NCBI RefSeq assembly: GCF_004571025.1
Contig: NZ_SPQT01000031.1
Location: forward strand, 60,029 to 124,028
Direction of reading: 5' to 3'
Length of the DNA: 64,000 nucleotides
From: Bradyrhizobium niftali
Lineage (GTDB): Bacteria > Pseudomonadota > Alphaproteobacteria > Rhizobiales > Xanthobacteraceae
The translations under genes were made by a program, and so were the position numbers. The first letter of the stretch is position 1; every line of letters starts with the position of its first letter. Under the pieces are notes generated by a model, which saw nothing but the letters and a program-made list of their open reading frames with translations, was not told the origin of the DNA and searched no databases. Positions 37,139 through 45,890 of this stretch are shown in pieces.

Positions 37139-40100
37139 ATGTCCGTCACGCCCGCTGGAAGGCCCGGGGACGAGTCTGAAACCGCTGCGGTCAGGCATCA
37201 CCGCGTGAAGGCGGCCACAAGCGGCTCTCTCGATGGACCCGTCGCGCAGACTCGCGAGCGGGCCTCTGCCGGCCGCTTCGGGATGCTGTCGCTCACGGCA
37301 TTGTTCTTCTCGATGATCAAACAGGCCCAGGCCGCAGACCCGAACGTGACGTTCCTGGATGACGACGCCATCACTTACAAGGATCTCGCGCACGGTGCAT
37401 TCGAGCTTGTGACCAAGGAGCCGATCCCGCGGCACATCATCGTCGAGGATCCCGGCGAGACAATCGTCCTCAAAAAGGTAGGATCCACGATCAGTGTGAA
37501 CCAGGTCACGAACTCTCTCGCCCGAATGGAGGAGTTGCAGACCGCACAACAGGACGCGCTCGCCAATCTTCAAGGGCCCCACGGCTCGGGCACGCCTCCC
37601 TTCGTCAAATCCCTGCCGCTGCAGCCGATCAATTTCATTCCGCCCGACGCACCCGCGCCGCAAGATTTGCTGAAGCCTTTGGTTTTCACCCCTGAGCCTC
37701 TCATCGTACTACCACCGCCGACGCTGAACACCGGAGCCGGGCCGGCCGAACTCGATACCGTGGTGTTTGACTCATTCACTGCGACGAGCGGAACGTTCGC
37801 CGCAAGCAGCACCAACAGCGGCAAGCTGACCTTCGGCGTCGTCGGGGCGAGCGCCGGCAACACGGTCCTGGACGGAGTGACATACGATCTGTCGAAGACG
37901 AGCCCCTACGGGACGCTCTACGTCAACAGCACGAGCGGCGCCTATACGTTCGTGCCCGACAGCGCCGCAATCAACGCGCTGACAGCGCCTACGACCGACG
38001 GCTTCGTTGTGACTGTTTCCGACGGTTCCACCTCTGCCAGTCAGACCTTCACAATCACCCTTAACGGCGTCAACGACGCTGCATTCATCTCCGGAACCAC
38101 GACCGGCTCGGTTGTCGAGGCTGGCGGCACCGCCAACGGAACACCCGGCACGCCGAATGCGACCGGCACGCTCACCGACACCGACGTCGACAATCCGCCC
38201 AACACCTTCACGGCAGTGAGCTCGCCAAGAGCGAGCGCCGGCGGCTACGGCGCCTTCACGATGACGGCGGCCGGCGTGTGGACCTACATCCTGGATGACA
38301 CCAACGCCGCGGTGCAGGCGCTCAATGCGGGCGATACGCTGATCGACAACTTTACGGTGACCGCCATAGACGGCACCCCCCAAGTGGTGACGATCACCAT
38401 CCATGGGGCCAGCGACGCGGCCATTATCTCCGGCTCGTCGGCCGGCTCGGTGATCGAGGCCGGCGGCGTTGCCAATGCAAGCCCCGGAACACCCACTGCA
38501 AGCGGCACGCTCACCGACGCCGACGTCGACACGACCTCAAATGCCTTCACGGCGGTCGGCCCAACGGCAAGCGCGGGCGGCTACGGCACCTTCACAATGA
38601 CGGCAGCCGGCGTGTGGACCTACACGCTCGACAATACCAACGGTGCGGTGCAGGCGCTCAATGCCGGCGAGGCGCTGACCGACACGTTCACAGTGACCAC
38701 TCTGGACGGCACCCCCCAAGTGGTCACCATCACCATCCACGGCACCAACGACGCCGCCATTGTTTCCGGCACCACGACCGGTTCAGTGACCGAGGCGGGC
38801 GGCGTCGCCAACGGGACGCCCGGCACGCCGGCTGCGACGGGCACACTCGTCGCCGTTGACGTCGACAATACGTCCAACATCTTCACGGCGGTAAGTTCGC
38901 CAAAGACAAGCGCGAACGGCTACGGCACCTTCACGATGACCGCCGCCGGCGTGTGGGCCTACACCCTCGACAACGCCAACGCCGCGGTGCAGGCGCTCAA
39001 TGTCGGCGACACGCTCGCCGACAGTTTCACTGTGACTGCCATCGACGGCACCCCGCAACTGGTGACGATCGCCATCCACGGCACCAACGACGCCGCCATC
39101 ATTTCCGGCACCACGACCGGCTCAGTGATCGAGGCAGGCACCGCTGCGTCCGGCATTCCCGTCGCGACCGGCACGCTCACCGACACAGACGTCGACAATA
39201 CGCCGAACACTTTCACGGCAGTCGCCTCACCAACTGCGAGCGACGGCGGGTACGGCACCTTCACCATGACGGCAGCCGGCGTATGGACCTACACACTCGA
39301 CAACAACAACAGCGTGGTTCAGGCGCTGGACCCGGGCGATGCGTTAACCGACACTTTCACGGTGACTGCGATCGACGGCACGACGCAATCCGTGACCGTC
39401 ACCATCCATGGTGCCAGCGACGCAGACCCCAACGATTTTGACAACCTCGCCACGGGGTCCGTCGTGATATCCGATCCCCCCAACGTGTTTGGAACGCCGG
39501 GGAGCGAAACTATCGCGGGAGGCGGCAACGAAGGTCAGATTATCTACGCGGGAGCCGGCAGTGATACCGTCAACGGTACGGGCAAAGCCGACATTCTCTA
39601 TGGCGGCTCCGGCAATGACACGATCAAGGGCAACGACGGGGATGACACGATTTACGGTGGTTCGGGCAACGACACCATCAATGGCAACAACGGCAGCGAC
39701 ACCATAACCGGTGGATTTGGTGCCGACCACCTCACGGGTAGCAATGGGAGCGACCGTTTCGTCTATCTATCCGTGGCCGATTCCAACGCCGGCCAGTTCG
39801 ACACCATTACCGATTTCGCGTCGGGGTCCGACAAGATCGACTTGACGGCTCTCGGCGGGCTTGGCTTCGTTCTCCTGGCCTTGAGCTCATCAAGCACGAC
39901 TGTGCCGGCTCATACGATCGCCTGGCTCTACGACAGCGCGGCCAATGAGACGATCGTGTATGTCAACCCGAGCGACCAGACCCTGCACATTGGCGATTCC
40001 AGCCTGATCGAAATCCATTTGCAGGGAATTGCGACCATCGACGCGTCGGATTTCATCGTGACGCCGGCGGCGGCCGCTGTGCTGGCGGCCGACAGTGGGC

Positions 40101-40966
40101 CGCTCGATCTCAGCGCAACGACACAAAGCGACGCCACCGCCGTGACGATCACCGATTCGTCCGACACCGCTCTCAGCGACGGCACGCTCCTCGCTGACTG
40201 GAACGCGACGGACAGATCAACCGCCCAGGCCTCCGGCGTTTTTGCCAGTTCGGACCAGTTTGGATGGACCGAATATCCGAGGTTCGCCAGCTCGGACGGC
40301 GTGCAGCTGCGCACGACCGAGATCACCGACAGTGCCGCGGTAACGACCTCACCGACCGGGCTGTCCGCGATCTTGCACGATGTGGCCGCACCGACGGCGA
40401 CCAGCTTCGTCTTCGATCATCTAACGGTGCCCGACAGCACCGATACGACGATCGGAAAAAATGACGTGATCGCCGGAAGTGCCCCCACGCCTGACGTTGC
40501 TTTCGCGGCGCTCCACGATGCGGCCGAACAGCTCGCCCGGCGCGGGCATACGCTGGAGAGCGGCGACAAGGACCATGGTGCGTCGGCTCCCGAAAGCGCC
40601 CACAATGCTGCTCATGCCCACGGCGGCCCCAATCATTCGCTTTCAAGCGAGGCAGCCGGACAGCACGACGTGCCCGGACACGGCCCGGCGGGTGTCGATC
40701 CGCCCTCTACTGCTCATGCGGCGCCCGCCGGTCCGCACCAGTTCGGCGACTCCTTTGACTTCAAGGATGGCGCTTCGCATGGCCAGGGTTCAGAGCACAG
40801 CGTAGAATTGGATGATCCCCCGGACCCGTCCGGTCATCACGAACACGCCGGGAAAGTCCACGGATCCGCGGCGGCGTCAATGCCTGAACTGCCCCCGCCG
40901 CACATTGACCAGGCTCACGGGGCAGGCGCAGCTGGCGTTCTTGTGCTGCACGATCTGATCGTGTGA
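37139..40966 (+). CDS. Large VCBS-repeat and RTX-repeat surface protein (1275 aa)
   Basis: Predicted secreted or surface adhesin. Order: N-terminal ~200 residues with a hydrophobic stretch (FGMLSLTALFFSMIKQAQAA); a cadherin-like/VCBS entry domain (about 215-310); four tandem VCBS repeats of 110-113 aa (38069-39412), each starting with NDAA/SDAA-IISGTTTGSV; calcium-binding RTX nonapeptides (GGSGNDTI, GDDTIYGG, GNDTINGN; about 39540-39780); then ~390 residues ending in a His-rich tail (about 20 His in the last 150). RTX proteins normally leave by type I secretion, but no such transporter is in the window. Its neighbours are the divergent FecR-domain and TPR genes. Confidence 0.88.
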   Translation: MSVTPAGRPGDESETAAVRHHRVKAATSGSLDGPVAQTRERASAGRFGMLSLTALFFSMIKQAQAADPNVTFLDDDAITYKDLAHGAFELVTKEPIPRHIIVEDPGETIVLKKVGSTISVNQVTNSLARMEELQTAQQDALANLQGPHGSGTPPFVKSLPLQPINFIPPDAPAPQDLLKPLVFTPEPLIVLPPPTLNTGAGPAELDTVVFDSFTATSGTFAASSTNSGKLTFGVVGASAGNTVLDGVTYDLSKTSPYGTLYVNSTSGAYTFVPDSAAINALTAPTTDGFVVTVSDGSTSASQTFTITLNGVNDAAFISGTTTGSVVEAGGTANGTPGTPNATGTLTDTDVDNPPNTFTAVSSPRASAGGYGAFTMTAAGVWTYILDDTNAAVQALNAGDTLIDNFTVTAIDGTPQVVTITIHGASDAAIISGSSAGSVIEAGGVANASPGTPTASGTLTDADVDTTSNAFTAVGPTASAGGYGTFTMTAAGVWTYTLDNTNGAVQALNAGEALTDTFTVTTLDGTPQVVTITIHGTNDAAIVSGTTTGSVTEAGGVANGTPGTPAATGTLVAVDVDNTSNIFTAVSSPKTSANGYGTFTMTAAGVWAYTLDNANAAVQALNVGDTLADSFTVTAIDGTPQLVTIAIHGTNDAAIISGTTTGSVIEAGTAASGIPVATGTLTDTDVDNTPNTFTAVASPTASDGGYGTFTMTAAGVWTYTLDNNNSVVQALDPGDALTDTFTVTAIDGTTQSVTVTIHGASDADPNDFDNLATGSVVISDPPNVFGTPGSETIAGGGNEGQIIYAGAGSDTVNGTGKADILYGGSGNDTIKGNDGDDTIYGGSGNDTINGNNGSDTITGGFGADHLTGSNGSDRFVYLSVADSNAGQFDTITDFASGSDKIDLTALGGLGFVLLALSSSSTTVPAHTIAWLYDSAANETIVYVNPSDQTLHIGDSSLIEIHLQGIATIDASDFIVTPAAAAVLAADSGPLDLSATTQSDATAVTITDSSDTALSDGTLLADWNATDRSTAQASGVFASSDQFGWTEYPRFASSDGVQLRTTEITDSAAVTTSPTGLSAILHDVAAPTATSFVFDHLTVPDSTDTTIGKNDVIAGSAPTPDVAFAALHDAAEQLARRGHTLESGDKDHGASAPESAHNAAHAHGGPNHSLSSEAAGQHDVPGHGPAGVDPPSTAHAAPAGPHQFGDSFDFKDGASHGQGSEHSVELDDPPDPSGHHEHAGKVHGSAAASMPELPPPHIDQAHGAGAAGVLVLHDLIV
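38069..39412 (+). repeat. Four tandem VCBS repeats (339, 336, 339 and 330 bp)
   Basis: Unit boundaries at 38069, 38408, 38744 and 39083, with the next SDAD at 39413. Unit 4 is 3 residues shorter, lacking part of the NGTPGTP loop. The units are strongly similar in DNA, so recombination between them could change their number. Confidence 0.88.
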
Positions 40967-40988
40967 CGTCCGCACGGCGACCGTATCT

Positions 40989-41189
40989 TCAGTGTTGTTT
41001 TCCCGCGCAATCCGGCGCGGAGGAATCCTCTCGCTCGAGACCCGCGTCATCATCAGCGTCGCCGTCTTCCCCTTGCGGCGGCAACACATGTTGATGGCTA
41101 AGTGCGGATGTCCAGGCGAGCGTCATCGCCGCGATGAGTAGCCGATTGACGGCTTCGATTGCGCGTTCTGCTGCGGACGAGTAGTTCAT
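40989..41189 (-). CDS. Small hypothetical protein (66 aa)
   Basis: The ATG at 41189 has a strong GGGGAGAG ribosome-binding site. A hydrophobic N-terminal part (AVNRLLIAAMTLAWTSALS) is followed by an acidic stretch (GEDGDADDDAGLEREDSS). It could be a small exported or membrane protein. It converges on the VCBS gene. No family recognised; the call rests on the ribosome-binding site and the signal-like N terminus. Confidence 0.4.
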   Translation of the reverse strand: MNYSSAAERAIEAVNRLLIAAMTLAWTSALSHQHVLPPQGEDGDADDDAGLEREDSSAPDCAGKQH

Positions 41190-41456
41190 GGCTTCTCTCC
41201 CCGCTGCGGATCTACGGATGGCAGAAGCCTAGGACGAATGCTTCGGCGCCACTGTACTCCACTTCACATTCGTACGCGTCAACTCATCGCATCCTCAGAA
41301 GATGCCGCTTGCTCCGGCTGCATCCGCAACGCGAGTCGGACTTGGTTGCCGGACACGCGCGCACAACCTTAGGGGTGTTGCGGTCCATCGACGACTCTGA
41401 ATCAGATGCGATCATGGCGATGCGAATTCGATTGGTCAGCCTTTGGGGGGCAATCA

Positions 41457-41696
41457 ATGAGCGGAGAAGCCAACTGCATTGTATGTAGCCGGGCAAGAGC
41501 AGTCGTAGCCGTCTTTCCAATCGCGCGGGGCTATGCACTGAAGGTGTACGAGTGCTCCTGCTGCCACAGCACCCTGCATCTCGTGACTCGAATGACGAAG
41601 GCTGCGCTGATCAGGCAGCACTGCGAGACCCTCCTTCCCGTCGAGAAACAGCTGAGCTCGACCGGTCGCGGGGTTCAGCAGCGGATCGCAAATTAG
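41457..41696 (+). CDS. Small zinc-ribbon-like protein (79 aa)
   Basis: The ATG at 41457 follows GGGGGG (41445-41450). The protein has CIVC near the N terminus and CSCC about 25 residues later, a spacing that could bind one zinc ion. Then a helical segment (RMTKAALIRQHCETLLPVEKQL). I recognise no family. The upstream in-frame ATG at 41406 lacks a ribosome-binding site. It lies between the VCBS gene and the minus-strand motE-like gene. Confidence 0.5.
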   Translation: MSGEANCIVCSRARAVVAVFPIARGYALKVYECSCCHSTLHLVTRMTKAALIRQHCETLLPVEKQLSSTGRGVQQRIAN

Positions 41697-41781
41697 GCAC
41701 GCAAGGCATCTGGCCGCGTGCCGGCCGAGGGGCCGCGCAACTGCGCGCAAGCTGCCGCAGCGCGCCACGGCTCTCGCGCGC

Positions 41782-42543
41782 TCAATTCGGCTTTTGCGTC
41801 GGCTTGCCGTCGATCTTGGGCAGGTCGCCGGCGGAAGCCGATTGATCGCCGCCGCCATTGGCGCGACGGGCCATCTCGACGGTCAGCCGCTCGGCGGCCT
41901 CCGGCGACATCAGTCCCAGGATGTCCGACATCTTTCGCGGCGCGATGGCGGAGGCGATCTCGATCAGCACGCCCATCTCGAGCCGGTCGAACACCCGCGC
42001 GGCGTCCTTCGGCTTCATGCCCTCATACATGGTGACGAGGCCCTTCATGCGTTGGGCTTCGGCGGCCTTCTGCTCGGCCTGGGTCGTGGAGATGCGGGAT
42101 TCCACCGCCTTCATCTCCTCGACCTTGTTCTCGATGCGCTTTTCGGCCGATTTCAGCAGGCTCTCGCGGATGTCGATCTCGCGCTGGCGGGCCTCGATCT
42201 CCTGGCGGCGCGACTGCAACCGCTCCAGGATCGCGCGCTCGGAGGCCGAGACCTGCGGCTGGGCTTCCTCCACCTTGACCACGGTGCCCTCGGGCTTGGT
42301 CTCGGGCGCGGCCGGCTTCGGCGCCTCCTTCGGCGCGCCATGGGTCGAGCCGGTGATGTCGGGGTCTTCCCGTCCGGTCGGAAAGTTCAGATTCTCCTGC
42401 GCCCAGGACTTCTTGGCTTGTTTCGGCTGGTAGTCGAAGACATAGCCGCCATTGATCGCGAGGCCCGCGACCTTGAGCGTGGCGAGACCTGCGACGGCAA
42501 CCAGGACGACCGGAATGACGCGGATGTTACGAAAGGATTTCAT
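41782..42543 (-). CDS. MotE-like protein with MgtE N-terminal-type domain (253 aa)
   Basis: Probable periplasmic/inner-membrane motility factor; in rhizobia MotE acts as a chaperone for MotC. An N-terminal membrane anchor (IPVVLVAVAGLATLKVAGLAI) is followed by a Pro/Glu linker. A coiled coil comes next (RAILERLQSRRQEIEARQRE through KAVESRISTTQAEQKAAEAQ), then a C-terminal domain (GLVTMYEGMKPKDAARVFDRLEMGVLIEIASAIAPRKMSDILGLMSPE) matching the MgtE-N fold. It is the last gene of the minus-strand fliL-fliM operon, 9 nt after the DUF6468 gene. Confidence 0.85.
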   Translation of the reverse strand: MKSFRNIRVIPVVLVAVAGLATLKVAGLAINGGYVFDYQPKQAKKSWAQENLNFPTGREDPDITGSTHGAPKEAPKPAAPETKPEGTVVKVEEAQPQVSASERAILERLQSRRQEIEARQREIDIRESLLKSAEKRIENKVEEMKAVESRISTTQAEQKAAEAQRMKGLVTMYEGMKPKDAARVFDRLEMGVLIEIASAIAPRKMSDILGLMSPEAAERLTVEMARRANGGGDQSASAGDLPKIDGKPTQKPN

Positions 42544-42552
42544 ACCCTGACT

Positions 42553-42999
42553 TCATGCGGCAAGGCCGTTGGACCGTCTTCGCTCGGAGAAGGCTTCGGC
42601 CGCAGCCGCCACCGCCTTGGCCGACGAGGGCTTGGCCGCGGGCGCGGCAACCGTTTCCGGATTGGTCACGGGGCGCGCGGCGATCGCGATCTTGGACAGG
42701 CGCCGCACCACGTTGTCGGCTTCGCCCAGCTGCTTGTAGAGCTGGTCCGACATCTGGGTCGCCGCCGCGAGCTGGCTGCCGAGGTTCTCGTTGACGTCGC
42801 GCACGGCGAGCTTCAGCCCGCCGATCGCGCGCTCGGCGATCTCGGTCGCGGTGATCAGCTCGGCGATGACCGCCTTCAGCGAATGCTCGTCCGCCTTCAG
42901 CCGCGTCAGCCGCTTGTTCAGCAGGATGCAGTAGCCGATCGTGAGCATCAGCAAGATAGCCACCAGCGTCTCGATCGCCATTCCAAGGGAGTGGTTCAT
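42553..42999 (-). CDS. DUF6468-type small membrane protein of the flagellar operon (148 aa)
   Basis: One N-terminal transmembrane helix (AIETLVAILLMLTIGYCILL) and a helical cytoplasmic region (KADEHSLKAVIAELITATEIAERAIGGLK) ending in an Ala-rich tail. I assign it to the family of small proteins found between fliM and motE-like genes in rhizobia (DUF6468). Its start overlaps the fliM stop (ATGA), so it is translationally coupled. The exact function is unknown. Confidence 0.78.
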   Translation of the reverse strand: MNHSLGMAIETLVAILLMLTIGYCILLNKRLTRLKADEHSLKAVIAELITATEIAERAIGGLKLAVRDVNENLGSQLAAATQMSDQLYKQLGEADNVVRRLSKIAIAARPVTNPETVAAPAAKPSSAKAVAAAAEAFSERRRSNGLAA

Positions 43000-44198
43000 G
43001 GGGCCTCCATCATCTTGTTCTGCTCGTCCACCTTCTCGAACATCGCAAGTGTCGTATTTGGCTTGCGCAAGGGTTTCGTCACCCTGATAGCGACGCGGTC
43101 GCCGACCCGTCCCATGCGTCCTTCGGTGATTGTGACGTCGCCGCAGCGCACGGTGACGTTGGCATCCGCGCGCATGTCCAGCGGCAGCGTGTCGCCGACC
43201 TTCAGCCGCATCAGCTGCTTGAGCGGGATGTCGGCCTCGTAGAGCACGGCGTCGACGGCGATCTCGGCCTGGCCGATCTCGGTCGCGAAATGGCCTTCCC
43301 AGACCGGATCGCGGCCGAACTTTTCGCCCATGAACATCTGGAGCAGGACGCCCCGGATCGGTTCGATGGTCGCGTAAGGCAGCAGGAGCTCGATATTGCC
43401 GCCGCGGTCTTCCATGTCGATGCGCAGGCGCACCAGGATCGCGGCGTTGGCGGGACGGCTGATCGCGGCGAAACGCGGGTTGGTCTCGAGCCGGTCGATC
43501 GTGAAGGTCACCGGCGACAGCGGCCGGAACGCCTGCTCGGCGTCGGTCAGCACCACCTCGACCAGCCGCTTGACCAGCTCGGTCTCGATCGTGGTGTAGG
43601 GCCGGCCCTCGATGCGGAGCTGGCTGGTGCCGCGGCGGCCGCCGAGCAGCACGTCGATCATCGAGTAGATCAGGTTGGAATCGACCGTCGCCATGCCGAA
43701 ATTGTCCCACTCCTCGGCCTTGAACACCGAGAGCACGGCCGGCAGCGGGATCGAGTTCATGTAGTCGCCGAAGCGCACCGAGGTGATGCGGTCGAGCGAG
43801 ACTTCGACGTTGTCCGAGGTGAAATTGCGTAGGGAAGTCGTCAGGAGCCGCACCAGGCGGTCGAAGACGATTTCGAGCATCGGCAGACGCTCGTAGGAGA
43901 CCATCGCCGAATCGATGATCGCGCGAATGCCGGAATGGTCGTCGAGCGTGACGTCGCCGACGGCGAAGCCGAGGAGGTTGTCGATCTCCTCCTGCGACAG
44001 CACCCGCTCGCCGGAGTTCTTGCCGGTGCCGAGGTCGCGGCTGCCGTCCTCGACCATGGCCGCCCATTGCAGGGCCATGGTCTCGGAGAGTTCGTTTTCG
44101 GCAGCGGCCTTCGCGGCCTCCGCGGGATCCTCGGAATCGAGCGAAGCCTCCCATTGGGCGGCAATCGCATCCTGGTCCATCTGCTCGTTGCCGGCCAT
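42996..44198 (-). CDS. fliM: Flagellar motor switch protein FliM (400 aa)
   Basis: C-ring protein that binds CheY-P and sets rotation direction. VLSQEEIDNLLGFAVGD is the motif near the N terminus of FliM; the middle domain follows (GIRAIIDSAMVSYERLPMLEIVFDRLVRLLTTSLRNFTSDNVEVSL), and the C-terminal SpoA-like domain (LPLDMRADANVTVRCGDVTITEGRMGRVGDRVAIRV) is complete. About 65 residues lie before the SQEEID motif, longer than in E. coli. It lies 29 nt after fliL. Confidence 0.95.
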   Translation of the reverse strand: MAGNEQMDQDAIAAQWEASLDSEDPAEAAKAAAENELSETMALQWAAMVEDGSRDLGTGKNSGERVLSQEEIDNLLGFAVGDVTLDDHSGIRAIIDSAMVSYERLPMLEIVFDRLVRLLTTSLRNFTSDNVEVSLDRITSVRFGDYMNSIPLPAVLSVFKAEEWDNFGMATVDSNLIYSMIDVLLGGRRGTSQLRIEGRPYTTIETELVKRLVEVVLTDAEQAFRPLSPVTFTIDRLETNPRFAAISRPANAAILVRLRIDMEDRGGNIELLLPYATIEPIRGVLLQMFMGEKFGRDPVWEGHFATEIGQAEIAVDAVLYEADIPLKQLMRLKVGDTLPLDMRADANVTVRCGDVTITEGRMGRVGDRVAIRVTKPLRKPNTTLAMFEKVDEQNKMMEAP

Positions 44199-44227
44199 GG
44201 CGCTAGCCCGTTACCTTCCCTGTGCCG

Positions 44228-44728
44228 TCACTGGATCACGACTTCCTTGAACAGCACCGCGCTGACCTGGACCGGCGCGACCGCCGCATTGACGCGCTTG
44301 GTCAGCTCTTCCTTGAGGCGGAAGATGCCGGCGGAGCCGTTGAGGTCGGAGGAGCGCAGCTCGCGCACGTAGGTCTGGAAGATGTCAGTGACGCGCGGCA
44401 TCGCCGGCTTGATCGCCTCGATCTGCTTCTCTTCCTTCAGCTCCAGCACGATCTTCAGCTTCAGATATTGCACGCGCTCGCCCGGAGCACCGGCGAGGTT
44501 GACCATCATGTCGGGCACCTCGACGAAGGCCGGCGGCTTCGGCGGGGGCGCCGCCTCGGCATGATGCTCGTCGTCGCCGTGACGGAAGAAGAAGAACCAG
44601 GTCGCCGCACCGCCGCCGAGGACGGCGAGCAGGCCGACGGCCATGATGATGAGCTTGAGCTTGTTCTTCGGGGGAGCGGCTTCCGCGCCTTCGGCGGCTG
44701 TGCCGCCTTCCGCTTCGTTTTCTGCCAT
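44228..44728 (-). CDS. fliL: Flagellar basal-body-associated protein FliL (166 aa)
   Basis: A single-pass inner-membrane protein around the stator. An Ala/Glu-rich cytoplasmic start is followed by a transmembrane helix (KLIIMAVGLLAVLGGGAATWFFFF). The periplasmic domain PAFVEVPDMMVNLAGAPGERVQYLKLKIVLELK is FliL-typical, with the conserved C-terminal ILFKEVVIQ-like end (VSAVLFKEVVIQ). It is the first gene of the fliL-fliM-DUF6468-motE operon and is divergent from flgF. Confidence 0.94.
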   Translation of the reverse strand: MAENEAEGGTAAEGAEAAPPKNKLKLIIMAVGLLAVLGGGAATWFFFFRHGDDEHHAEAAPPPKPPAFVEVPDMMVNLAGAPGERVQYLKLKIVLELKEEKQIEAIKPAMPRVTDIFQTYVRELRSSDLNGSAGIFRLKEELTKRVNAAVAPVQVSAVLFKEVVIQ

Positions 44729-44852
44729 GGTCGCCCGGCTCGCTCATCTCTTATAGGAATCGAAAGAGCGAAGCCCCCTGGCAGACAATGACGCGATACA
44801 AATGCCCCAGCGCAATGCGCTCCCTTGCACGCAAACGCTACGGTAATAATGG

Positions 44853-44860
44853 TTAACGGA
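44853..44860. promoter_or_regulatory. CtrA-type half-site, fliL side
   Basis: ATGGTTAACGG (44849-44859) contains TTAACCAT on the minus strand, the known CtrA half-site. No second TTAA occurs at N7. It lies about 120 nt upstream of fliL. Confidence 0.45.
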
Positions 44861-44883
44861 ATCTTTCGATTGAGCCTCCACTA

Positions 44884-44896
44884 GGAAAAATCTGCC
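44884..44896. promoter_or_regulatory. FlbD/ftr-like site between fliL and flgF
   Basis: GGAAAAATCTGCC, nearly identical to GGCAAAATCTGCC at 53942. Its centre lies about 95 nt upstream of the sigma-54 -24 element of flgF, a normal enhancer distance. Confidence 0.6.
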
Positions 44897-44984
44897 GGGC
44901 AAACATGGCTAACAGAACCTTTCTGCCGCCCTTCCGCGCCCTCGAAAAACAATCAAGATATTGATGTTAAACAATTTTCTGCGT

Positions 44985-45000
44985 TGGCACGGCTTTCGCT
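44985..45000 (+). promoter_or_regulatory. Sigma-54 promoter of flgF operon
   Basis: TGGCACGGCTTTCGCT: GG and GC dinucleotides with 10-nt spacing, as in TGGCACG-N4-TTGC. It has the same sequence framework as the flgI promoter (54054-54069). Confidence 0.8.
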
Positions 45001-45112
45001 GAGAGAGGACCGAGACCGACGGGTTTGGGAGAACCTGACGGTCTCGTTCACGGGGTCCGCCAAGGCGCTTGGGAGAGCGAGGTGGCAGATCTCACTCAGG
45101 GGAGATCTTCCG

Positions 45113-45874
45113 ATGCAGAACGCGCTTCTGATCGGCTTGTCACGGCAGATGACGTTGGAACGGCAGATGGATGTCATCGCCAACAACGTCGCCAATGCCA
45201 ACACCAACGGCTTCAAGGCCGACCATTCGCTGTTCGAGGAGTATCTCAACTCGAACGCGCGGGAGGACAATTTCGTCGGTTCCGACCGCCGGGTCTCCTA
45301 TGTGCAGGACCGCGGCACCTTCCGCGACGTCGGCCAGGGGCCGATGGAGGCGACCAACAACCCGCTCGACATGGCGATCGACGGCAACGCCTTCTTCGCG
45401 GTGCAGGCCAACGGCGCCGAGCGCTACACCCGCGACGGCAAATTCTCGCTCAGCAGCACCGGCCAGCTCGTCACCTCCGAGGGCAACCTCGTGCTCGGCA
45501 CCGGCGGCCCGATCACCTTCCAGCCGACCGACCACGACATCAATATCGCCCCCGACGGCACCGTCACGGTGCTCGAGGGCACGGCCAAGACCGACTCGAT
45601 CCGCGGCAAGATCCGCATGGCCTCGTTCGACGATCCGGCCCGGCTGACCAAGTTCGGCGCCAACCTCTACAGCGCCGGCTCCGCGACCCAGCAGGCCGAC
45701 ACCAAGTCCACCGTGCGCCAGGGCTACATCGAGAAGTCGAACGTGAACTCGGTCGGCGAGATGAGCCGCATGGTCGAAGTCATGCGCAGCTACACCGCCA
45801 TCGCCAATCTGCTCCAGCAGCAGAGCGACCTCCACAAATCGGCGATCGAGAAGCTCGCCGACGTTCCGGCCTGA
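45113..45874 (+). CDS. flgF: Flagellar basal-body rod protein FlgF (253 aa)
   Basis: Proximal rod protein. The N-terminal signature QMDVIANNVANANTNGFKAD and C-terminal NVNSVGEMSRMVEVMRSYTAIANLLQ are standard for rod/hook proteins. The ATG at 45113 follows GGGGAGA. The frame extends upstream to TTG 44984, but this would overlap the sigma-54 promoter and is rejected. It begins the flgF-flgG-flgA-flgH operon. Confidence 0.94.
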   Translation: MQNALLIGLSRQMTLERQMDVIANNVANANTNGFKADHSLFEEYLNSNAREDNFVGSDRRVSYVQDRGTFRDVGQGPMEATNNPLDMAIDGNAFFAVQANGAERYTRDGKFSLSSTGQLVTSEGNLVLGTGGPITFQPTDHDINIAPDGTVTVLEGTAKTDSIRGKIRMASFDDPARLTKFGANLYSAGSATQQADTKSTVRQGYIEKSNVNSVGEMSRMVEVMRSYTAIANLLQQQSDLHKSAIEKLADVPA

Positions 45875-45890
45875 TTAGGGGACCTCTGAC

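Noticed and set aside
38069..39412. Repeats considered as a CRISPR-like array
   Set aside because: Units are about 336 bp, in frame and protein-coding (VCBS).
44984..45112. Upstream extension of flgF to TTG 44984
   Set aside because: It would start within the sigma-54 promoter and lacks a ribosome-binding site; ATG 45113 has GGGGAGA and matches the family N terminus.
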